Shown piece by piece: positions 1 through 4,901 of a DNA stretch of 10,724 nt. The position numbers and the translations under genes are program-made. The stretch lies in contig CAMCHB010000031.1 in NCBI GenBank assembly GCA_945874585.1, positions 1-10,724 of the forward strand, in the 5' to 3' direction. This stretch comes from an uncultured Clostridium sp. (GTDB lineage Bacteria; Bacillota; Clostridia; TANB77; CAG-508). Position 1 is the stretch's first letter, and each line of letters starts with the position of its first letter. A model generated the notes under the pieces. It was not told where the DNA came from. It made no database searches and saw only the letters and a program-made list of their open reading frames with translations.

Positions 1-45
1 ACACACTGCATATCGTCGGCAGCGTCAGATGTGTATAAGAGACAG
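1..45 (+). other. Illumina Nextera i5 adapter left on contig end (artefact)
   Basis: Bases 13-45 match the Nextera/Tn5 read-1 adapter exactly, ending in the 19-base transposon mosaic end AGATGTGTATAAGAGACAG. Bases 5-12 (ACTGCATA) match the i5 index sold as S506/N506, and bases 1-4 (ACAC) match the end of the P5 arm. The order P5 end, index, read-1 adapter, insert is that of a sequencing library molecule, so this is untrimmed adapter and not genome. Genomic sequence begins at base 46. Adapter and index identities are recalled from the published Illumina kit sequences. Confidence 0.98.
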
Positions 46-488
46 GCGATATTTTAGGCATTACACAAAGTGAAATTGGCTATCTAGCCATTGCTTTTGT
101 AGCGATTTTATTGGTATGGATTTTCTGCTTTAATCCCATTCATACCATGAGTATTCATACAAGTATTGCAAAAAGTAAGGGAATTCACGTTATGTTAATG
201 GACAATATCTTTGTGATTTCCATTGCCATCATTGTAATGTTATCTATTCGCTGGATTGGTATTTTATTGATCAATTCATTGCTTATTTTACCAGCAGCAA
301 GTAGTCGAAACATTGCTAAAAACATGAGACAATATCATTTATTTGCCGTTATTTTGTCTTTGATTTCTGGTATTATGGGAATTGTAATTTCCTATTATAT
401 TAACATTCCAACAGGACCTGCAATTGTTATTATTTCAGGTATATTCTACTTTATTACTTTTTTTGCAAAGAGTAAAATCAAAGGATAG
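46..488 (+). CDS. ABC-3 family metal (Zn/Mn-type) ABC transporter permease, 3' part
   Basis: This is the C-terminal half of an integral membrane permease of the ZnuB/MntB (ABC-3) family, which forms the channel for divalent metal uptake with an ATPase and a lipoprotein binding protein. The reading frame is open from the adapter junction (first full codon at 48) to the TAG at 486-488, about 146 residues. Hydrophobic helices alternate with short loops, and the family hallmarks are present: a helix running into LLILPAASSRNIA, and a later Ser-Tyr-Tyr followed by a Pro-Thr-Gly-Pro turn. The N-terminal half, and the partner ATPase and binding protein genes, would lie upstream of the contig end. The first ATG in frame (111) falls inside a helix and is not a start. 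Zinc versus manganese or iron cannot be decided from this fragment. Confidence 0.88.
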
Positions 489-497
489 GAGGAGCAT

Positions 498-1100
498 ATG
501 TTTGCTTATATTAAAGGTGTTTTAGAAGAAAAAAATGAAAATTATGTGGTAATTGATGTAGGAGGAATTGGTTATAAAGTTTTTATGCCGACCAATTCGA
601 TTCAACAATTACCAGAGCGAGGGGAAAACGTAAAGGTACATACCTATTATTATGTAAGAGAAGATAATATTAGTTTATTTGGTTTTACGACATTAGAAGA
701 ATTGAAAATGTTTGAATTACTCTTATCGGTAAGTGGAATTGGAACCAAATCTGCTTTAGCTACTTTATCTGAAATCACACCATCAGCATTTGCCTTATCT
801 ATTATTACAGGTGATGTTTCAACTTTGGTTAAAATACCAGGAGTAGGAAATAAAACTGCTCAAAGAATGATTTTGGAATTAAAGGATAAATTAAAAACAG
901 AAAATGCAGTTGCCAAACCAAAAACAGGAGAATTTGTGGGAAATAACCAAACTGGACAAGCTTTGGAAGAAGCATCTTCTGCTCTTCTTGTATTAGGTTA
1001 TACCAAAAAAGAAATTGATCAAGTTTTAAGGGATAGCCAATTGGCTTCTTTATCGGTAGAAGACATGATAAAAGAAGCTTTAAAACGCTTATCAAAATAG
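498..1100 (+). CDS. ruvA: Holliday junction branch migration protein RuvA
   Basis: RuvA binds the four-way Holliday junction as a tetramer and loads the RuvB motor for branch migration in recombinational repair. At 200 residues it has the normal length. The OB-fold domain I opens with MFAYIKG (residues 1 to about 63). Two helix-hairpin-helix motifs follow in domain II: SVSGIGTKSA (77-86) and KIPGVGNKTA (112-121). After a flexible linker (about 135-153) comes the small domain III (154-200), which contacts RuvB. The start is fixed by an AGGAGG site overlapping the preceding stop codon, with 5 bases to the ATG. The permease stop and this start are 9 bases apart and rarA begins 9 bases after the end, so all belong to one operon. 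ruvB is not next to it; rarA takes that place. Confidence 0.97.
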   Translation: MFAYIKGVLEEKNENYVVIDVGGIGYKVFMPTNSIQQLPERGENVKVHTYYYVREDNISLFGFTTLEELKMFELLLSVSGIGTKSALATLSEITPSAFALSIITGDVSTLVKIPGVGNKTAQRMILELKDKLKTENAVAKPKTGEFVGNNQTGQALEEASSALLVLGYTKKEIDQVLRDSQLASLSVEDMIKEALKRLSK

Positions 1101-1109
1101 AGGTGAATT

Positions 1110-2384
1110 ATGGACTTAAGCAAACCATTAGCCTATCGAATGAGACCCAAAAAAATGGAAGATTTTGTAGGGCAAGAACATGTATTAGGCAAAGATAAAA
1201 TATTATATCGAACCATTCAAGCAGACCGTTTATCCAGTATTATTTTGTGGGGACCAACCGGCTGTGGGAAGACTTCTCTAGCGCGTGTTATCAGTGAAAA
1301 AACAAGCTATCAGTTCTACCAAATCAATGCGGTAACAGCTGGAATTGCCGATATCAAAAAATGCATTGAAGAGGCTCGCAATGCATTTTTAAATCCAAGT
1401 GGAAAGTGTATTTTATTTATTGATGAAATTCATCGTTTTAATAAATTACAACAAGATGCCTTGCTACCTTATGTAGAAGATGGAACCATTATTTTGATAG
1501 GAGCAACAACAGAAAATCCATATTTTGAAGTAAATAAGGCTTTGATTTCTCGTTCTATGGTCATCAAATTGAAACCTTTATCTGATCAAGATGTGGTGAA
1601 AATTTTGAAACATGCTTTACAAAGCGAAGAAGGATTAGCACAGTATCCAGTTCAAATACAAGAAGAAACATTAGAAAAAATTGCTCAAATAGCTGGCGGG
1701 GATGTTCGAACAGCTTTAAACGGATTGGAAATAGCAGTGCTTACAACAGAAGTAAACAAAGAGGGAAAAATTCCGATAACCAATGCGATTGTAGCAGATT
1801 GTTTTCAAAATAAGAAAATTCAATTTGATAAAAAAGGAGATAGTCACTATGACAATATTAGTGCTATGATAAAAGCCATGAGAGGAACCGATCCAGATGC
1901 TGCGGTATTCTATTTAGCTAGAGCAATTGCAGGAGGAGAAGATTCTGTGTTTTTGGCAAGACGTATTGTAATTTGTGCGGCAGAAGATGTAGGAATGGCG
2001 GATCCCAATGCGTTAGTTATAGCAAATGCAGCCATGCAGGCAGTACATTATATTGGAATGCCAGAAGCTCGTATTATTTTGTCAGAAGCAGCTGTTTATG
2101 TGGCAAAAGCACCCAAATCCAATGCTGCTTATAAAGCCATTAACAAGGCTTTGGAAGATGTACAAAACAAGGATACAGGTAGTATACCAATGGCAATTCG
2201 AAATGCTCCGGTGGAGGGAATGAAATGTCATGGATATCACGAAGGGTACAAATATCCACATGATTATCCAAATCATTATGTGGAGCAACAATATTTACCA
2301 GATCCTATGGTAGGAACGGTTTATTATCAAGAGGATGAAAGTATAAAATCCGGTAAAACAGACAAACTAAAGGAAAAGAGATGA
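1110..2384 (+). CDS. rarA: Replication-associated recombination protein A (RarA/MgsA AAA+ ATPase)
   Basis: RarA (MgsA, Mgs1/WRNIP1 family) is a cytosolic tetrameric AAA+ ATPase, related to clamp-loader subunits, that acts at stalled replication forks. The 424-residue length is usual. Visible motifs are Walker A GPTGCGKT (48-55), Walker B ILFIDEIH (101-108), sensor 1 GATTEN (131-136), the arginine finger in LISRSM (R148), and the GGDVRTALNGLE sensor-2 region. The C-terminal tetramerisation domain carries the family-typical ARRIVICAAEDVGMADP segment and ends in the HYVEQQYLPD region. The N-terminal PLAYRMRP motif is also typical and supports the ATG at 1110, which has an AGAGGTGA site upstream. 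Its stop overlaps the next possible start by four bases (ATGA), suggesting translational coupling to the TauE/SafE gene. Confidence 0.97.
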   Translation: MDLSKPLAYRMRPKKMEDFVGQEHVLGKDKILYRTIQADRLSSIILWGPTGCGKTSLARVISEKTSYQFYQINAVTAGIADIKKCIEEARNAFLNPSGKCILFIDEIHRFNKLQQDALLPYVEDGTIILIGATTENPYFEVNKALISRSMVIKLKPLSDQDVVKILKHALQSEEGLAQYPVQIQEETLEKIAQIAGGDVRTALNGLEIAVLTTEVNKEGKIPITNAIVADCFQNKKIQFDKKGDSHYDNISAMIKAMRGTDPDAAVFYLARAIAGGEDSVFLARRIVICAAEDVGMADPNALVIANAAMQAVHYIGMPEARIILSEAAVYVAKAPKSNAAYKAINKALEDVQNKDTGSIPMAIRNAPVEGMKCHGYHEGYKYPHDYPNHYVEQQYLPDPMVGTVYYQEDESIKSGKTDKLKEKR

Positions 2385-2743
2385 GGGAGTCGTTTGCCGT
2401 GAAAAAAATAATCATTGGATTGATAGCAGGTATCATTAGCGGGTTCTTCGCTTCAGGAGGGGGACTGATTTTGGTACCTGCTTTTCTTTACTTTTTTGGG
2501 CTGGATGAGAAAAAAGCAAGAGGGACTTCTATTTTAGCTATATTACCAATGGTAATCGTGAGTGGATGGATCTACTATCAGCACGCTACGGTGGATTGGA
2601 ACCGAGGAATCAAATGTGCTATAGGCGGTATGATAGGAGGATTAGTGGGAGCGAAGTTACTAAAAAAAACACCAGCTATTTGGTTGCAAATAGCATTCCT
2701 TATTTTTTTATGGTATACCTCTTGGAAAATGTTATTTACTTAG
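2381..2743 (+). CDS. TauE/SafE family half-permease, N-terminal-like half
   Basis: This small membrane protein matches one half of a TauE/SafE (sulfite exporter-like, DUF81) permease, a family exporting or taking up small organic or sulfur anions. It has about four hydrophobic segments. A Gly-rich first helix carries SGFFASGGGLILVP, and a second Gly motif GGMIGGLVGAKLLKK precedes the last helix; both are family hallmarks. A full-length member has about 250 residues with two inverted halves, whereas this gene gives only 120. The next gene encodes the second half 12 bases downstream. The ATG at 2381 overlaps the rarA stop and has AAGGA 6 bases upstream. A GTG at 2399, preceded by AGGGAG with a 9-base gap, would give a more classic MKKIII start and cannot be excluded. 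The substrate is unknown. Confidence 0.88.
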   Translation: MRESFAVKKIIIGLIAGIISGFFASGGGLILVPAFLYFFGLDEKKARGTSILAILPMVIVSGWIYYQHATVDWNRGIKCAIGGMIGGLVGAKLLKKTPAIWLQIAFLIFLWYTSWKMLFT

Positions 2744-2755
2744 TAAAGGAGAAAT

Positions 2756-3145
2756 ATGTTAGAGATTGTTTTAGGAATTGTGGCTGGTATTGTTAGTGGT
2801 TCTGGACTTGGTGGTGGAACAATTTTAATCTTAATACTGGTTAATTTTATGGGAGTGGAACAATACCAAGCACAAGCCTTAAATTTATTATTTTTTATTC
2901 CAACATCCCTTATGGCGATTGTCATGAATCACAAACAAAAATTAATTGATTATAAACTAGGACTGAGCATTGCTATAACGGGTAGTATAGGAGCTTTTAT
3001 AGGGGCCAAAATTGCCAGCCAAATCGGTGTGCAACATCTGAAAAAATATTTTGGCATTTTCTTATTGGGCATTTCTGCTTATGAAGGATATCGTATCTTT
3101 CAACAGTATAAAAAAGGGAAAAATACAAATAATACTACAGAATAA
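2756..3145 (+). CDS. TauE/SafE family half-permease, C-terminal-like half
   Basis: This is the partner half of the preceding TauE/SafE-like gene: 129 residues with about four membrane segments. The first helix contains SGSGLGGGTILILIL and a later one GSIGAFIGAKIA, repeating at the same positions the two Gly-rich motifs of the first half. That fits the internal duplication known in this family. A polar, Lys/Asn/Thr-rich tail follows residue 115. The ATG at 2756 has AAAGGAG 5-6 bases upstream, so the protein is translated on its own and is not the product of a single broken frame. Both halves together have about the length of one normal permease, so a heterodimer is the simplest reading. Substrate and direction of transport cannot be told. 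Confidence 0.88.
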   Translation: MLEIVLGIVAGIVSGSGLGGGTILILILVNFMGVEQYQAQALNLLFFIPTSLMAIVMNHKQKLIDYKLGLSIAITGSIGAFIGAKIASQIGVQHLKKYFGIFLLGISAYEGYRIFQQYKKGKNTNNTTE

Positions 3146-3163
3146 AAGAATGAGGAGGAGAGT

Positions 3164-3310
3164 ATGAATATGAAATTTATAAAAGGCATGGTTGTTGGAA
3201 CTTTATTATCTGCAGGAATTGTTATGATGTATCAAGATGGTATGGAAAATAACCGTAAAAAATGGATAAAAAAAGGTAGACAATTTGCCAGAAAATTAGG
3301 TGTTATGTAA
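3164..3310 (+). CDS. Small 48-residue single-membrane-span protein, unknown function
   Basis: A short gene with a very good start: GAGGAGGAG lies a few bases before the ATG at 3164, and the stop at 3308-3310 sits directly before the operon terminator. The 48-residue product begins MNMKFIKG, has one hydrophobic segment (about residues 8-23, VVGTLLSAGIVMMY), then a short acidic spot (QDGMEN) and a strongly basic tail (NNRKKWIKKGRQFARKLG). One anchor plus a cationic amphipathic tail resembles small YtxH- or DUF3918-like membrane peptides of Bacillota, but I cannot assign a family with confidence. It is the last gene of the operon, 18 bases after the second permease half, so it could be a small accessory subunit of that transporter. 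That is inference only. Confidence 0.75.
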   Translation: MNMKFIKGMVVGTLLSAGIVMMYQDGMENNRKKWIKKGRQFARKLGVM

Positions 3311-3311
3311 G

Positions 3312-3352
3312 AAAAAGCGATAAATTTTCGGAATGAAGATTTATCGCTTTTT
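3312..3352 (+). terminator. Bidirectional rho-independent terminator
   Basis: A perfect 14-base inverted repeat (AAAAAGCGATAAAT at 3312-3325, complement at 3339-3352) surrounds a 13-base loop. The right arm ends in a T run and the left arm starts with an A run, so it can stop transcription from both sides. It lies 1 base after the stop of the 48-residue gene and is also downstream of the convergent Cys-rich gene. Confidence 0.9.
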
Positions 3353-3391
3353 AATATAATAGGAAAGTAATACTTCCCTATTATATTAAAA
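3349..3391. repeat. 43-bp near-perfect AT-rich palindrome
   Basis: The arms 3349-3369 and 3371-3391 are 21 bases each, centred on A3370, with a single mismatch (A3364 against C3376). The left arm begins TTTTAATATAATAGG and shares its first four T with the terminator. There is no T run after either arm, so it is not a standard terminator although it sits between two convergent genes. It could be a second convergent-transcription hairpin, a protein binding site or a relic of a small inverted-repeat element. Confidence 0.8.
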
Positions 3392-3416
3392 GCTACAATC
3401 GCTAGCCCTTTGAGAT

Positions 3417-4037
3417 TTAACAGAATTTTTTGCACGTATTTTTACATATATTTTTGCATTCGTTTTTTTTCTCTTTTTTCTCATCGCGATGGCAATCAAG
3501 TGGACATTCTTCTTTCTTCTCCTCATGATGGCAATGACATGGGCAATCCTCTTTCTTTTCCTCGCAATGGCAGCCACATGGGCAACCTTCTTTGGCTAAT
3601 TCGGATTTGATGGCAAATTCTTTGCAATGACCATGAGTTGATTCAATTGTAAAATCACAACAATCCATATCAACACCCTTCAAGCATTTACCTTCGTGTT
3701 TACTTTTAGCACAAATTTTAATGTGTCTTACACGATTGACCCAGATTTTAATTTCATAAAATTTATGAGGACAAAGAGGTCCAAAGACAAATTCACCACT
3801 TTCATTGGTAAAAGTGTGAGCCACTGGTCTTCTTTTTTCTTTCCCGCCACATTCACGTTCTACTTCAATCAATTTTACAACAGCATTGCAAATTGGTTCT
3901 TTAAAGCAATCCTTGATCACACCATAGATAACATTACGATTATCTTCTGGAATCACAACATCCACATCGTATTGTTTTCCACTGGCAATTTGACCATCTA
4001 CATTTAGAACGGGGCAGATTTTCTTATCTAATTCCAT
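3417..4037 (-). CDS. Cys/His-rich protein with CnaB/carboxypeptidase-regulatory-like domain; possible spore-coat protein
   Basis: I do not recognise a named family for this 206-residue protein. It lacks a signal peptide and membrane segment. Residues about 36-108 read as a beta-sandwich of the carboxypeptidase-regulatory/CnaB type: YGVIKDCFKEPICNAVVKL, then FTNESGEFVFGPLCP and a final strand KFYEIKIWV. The rest is cysteine-rich, with 23 Cys in total. Residues 151-189 are three 13-residue repeats of the form xCPCxCHxEEKKE, and the last residues place Cys at 194, 198, 202 and 206. High Cys/His content suggests metal binding or disulfide cross-linking, as in spore-coat or cell-surface proteins. 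The possible sigma-K-like promoter upstream would fit a coat role, but this is inference. A ribosome site AAAGGGATG precedes the ATG. The gene is divergent from the sortase operon. Confidence 0.85.
   Translation of the reverse strand: MELDKKICPVLNVDGQIASGKQYDVDVVIPEDNRNVIYGVIKDCFKEPICNAVVKLIEVERECGGKEKRRPVAHTFTNESGEFVFGPLCPHKFYEIKIWVNRVRHIKICAKSKHEGKCLKGVDMDCCDFTIESTHGHCKEFAIKSELAKEGCPCGCHCEEKKEDCPCHCHHEEKKEECPLDCHRDEKKEKKNECKNICKNTCKKFC
3471..3587 (-). repeat. Three tandem 39-base coding repeats (Cys/His-Glu-Lys units)
   Basis: The units encode residues 151-163 (GCPCGCHCEEKKE), 164-176 (DCPCHCHHEEKKE) and 177-189 (ECPLDCHRDEKKE) of the Cys-rich protein. Each is exactly 13 codons. The acidic/basic EEKKE end is the best kept part, while the Cys/His part degenerates towards the C-terminus. 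Confidence 0.85.
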
Positions 4038-4062
4038 ATTGATTCATCCCTTTTCTTTATTT

Positions 4063-4107
4063 TTTAGTAGAATGGACTCACTCTACTAAAGTCAATCCAT
4101 GATTGAC
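4063..4107 (-). promoter_or_regulatory. Two adjacent hairpins in the leader of the Cys-rich gene
   Basis: On the minus strand the first hairpin is GTCAATC, loop ATG, GATTGAC (4107-4091), followed at once by TTTAGTAGA, a 10-base loop and TCTACTAAA (4090-4063). Both stems are perfect (7 and 9 bp). The loop of the second also contains a stretch that can pair with part of the first (ATGGACT at 4072-4078 against AGTC and CCAT, with a 3-base bulge), so two alternative folds are possible. They lie about 25 bases before the start codon, in the 5' leader if transcription begins near 4106. Confidence 0.6.
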
Positions 4108-4112
4108 TATTT

Positions 4113-4140
4113 TATCTTATGAGAAAAACAAGAGAAGTGT
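4113..4140 (-). promoter_or_regulatory. Possible sigma-K-type sporulation promoter of the Cys-rich gene
   Basis: Read on the minus strand, an AC (4140-4139) is followed after 17 bases by CATAAGATA (4121-4113). This fits the known sigma-K pattern (AC, 16-17 bases, CATAnnnTA). I see no good sigma-A -35/-10 pair at this spot. The motif is short and the region AT-rich, so chance agreement is possible. Confidence 0.35.
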
Positions 4141-4173
4141 TACTTTTTGTAGATTCTTGTCGATGAAAAAAAC

Positions 4174-4202
4174 TTTACAAAAAATGGATATTATAGTAAA
4201 AT
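4174..4202 (+). promoter_or_regulatory. Sigma-A-like promoter of the sortase-adhesin operon
   Basis: TTTACA (4174-4179), a 17-base spacer and TAAAAT (4197-4202). It leaves a leader of roughly 110 bases before the sortase start, which holds a 14-base AT palindrome (AAAATTGCAATTTT) but no riboswitch I can recognise. The divergent region 4038-4320 holds only this promoter, the leader and the elements of the minus-strand gene. Confidence 0.6.
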
Positions 4203-4320
4203 AGAGTTGTTCTGATAAAAATTGCAATTTTAAAAGAATCGTATTTTTAATTCTCATGAAATTTTATTCAAATTTCAATTTCCAAAAAATGAACTATAAA
4301 ATGAAATAGGAGGAAGCAAA

Positions 4321-4887
4321 TTGTTTTTGAGCTATACCAAAAATAATGTGAATAGACTCAGCTTTCTGTTAACTATTCTTATCCTAGGATTTTGCTATCT
4401 AGTAGGAGGACAGCTATGGCCTCATGCAGTTACGGTAACAAAGGCAAAGGAGCCAGATCACATTTTAACCGCATTTTTGCCAGAGCAAATTGCATCTACA
4501 CAAGACAATATATGGACCATTCAAATTCCAATTATCAATTTGAAAGCTACGATACAAGAAGGTACATCAGAGGAATGTTTAAAAGAAACAGTAGGACATT
4601 TTTCACAAACAGGAAAAATCAATGGAAATATTGGATTGGCTGCGCATAATCGAGGCTATCTTCAAAATTATTTTGCCAAATTACATTGCTTAAAAACAGA
4701 TGATGAAATTATTTATCAATACAAAAGTAAAGTCAAAAAATACAAAGTGACAAAAATGGTACAGATCAGCAGTGATGATTGGTCATGGCTAGAAGCATCT
4801 AGGCAAAACAAATTAACACTCATTACCTGTATTGAGAATGAACCACAAAAAAGATTATGCGTACAAGCAGAAGAAATAAAAGAATAA
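4321..4887 (+). CDS. Class D sortase
   Basis: Sortases are membrane-anchored cysteine transpeptidases that cut LPxTG-like signals and join the protein to peptidoglycan or to another pilin. The product has 188 residues: a short N-terminus, one membrane anchor (about 13-30), and the catalytic beta-barrel. The triad is visible as His109 (in GLAAHNRGY), Cys170 (in TLITC) and Arg178 (in KRLCVQA). The small size, the TLxTC signature and the Arg spacing fit class D rather than class A, B or C. It starts at TTG 4321, chosen because AGGAGG lies 7 bases upstream and no ATG is available before the anchor. Its stop is 14 bases before the TTG of the adhesin gene, which is therefore its probable substrate, as is common for class D and pilin-type sortases. 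Confidence 0.93.
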   Translation: MFLSYTKNNVNRLSFLLTILILGFCYLVGGQLWPHAVTVTKAKEPDHILTAFLPEQIASTQDNIWTIQIPIINLKATIQEGTSEECLKETVGHFSQTGKINGNIGLAAHNRGYLQNYFAKLHCLKTDDEIIYQYKSKVKKYKVTKMVQISSDDWSWLEASRQNKLTLITCIENEPQKRLCVQAEEIKE

Positions 4888-4901
4888 AAGGAGGAAATAG
4901 A

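Noticed and set aside
829..1095. Long open frame on the minus strand within ruvA, and similar ones within rarA, the Cys-rich gene and the methyltransferase
   Set aside because: These lie wholly inside strong genes in other frames, have Phe/Leu-rich or low-complexity products and no ribosome sites. They are by-products of codon bias in AT-rich DNA.
3471..3587. The three 39-base repeats as a CRISPR-like array
   Set aside because: The units are contiguous, without spacers, and lie in frame inside a coding gene, so they are protein repeats.
4857..4901. ATG at 4857 as the start of the adhesin, inside the sortase gene
   Set aside because: It adds 15 basic residues before the signal peptide and has no good ribosome site. 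TTG 4902 has AAAGGAGG at ideal distance and gives a clean signal peptide.
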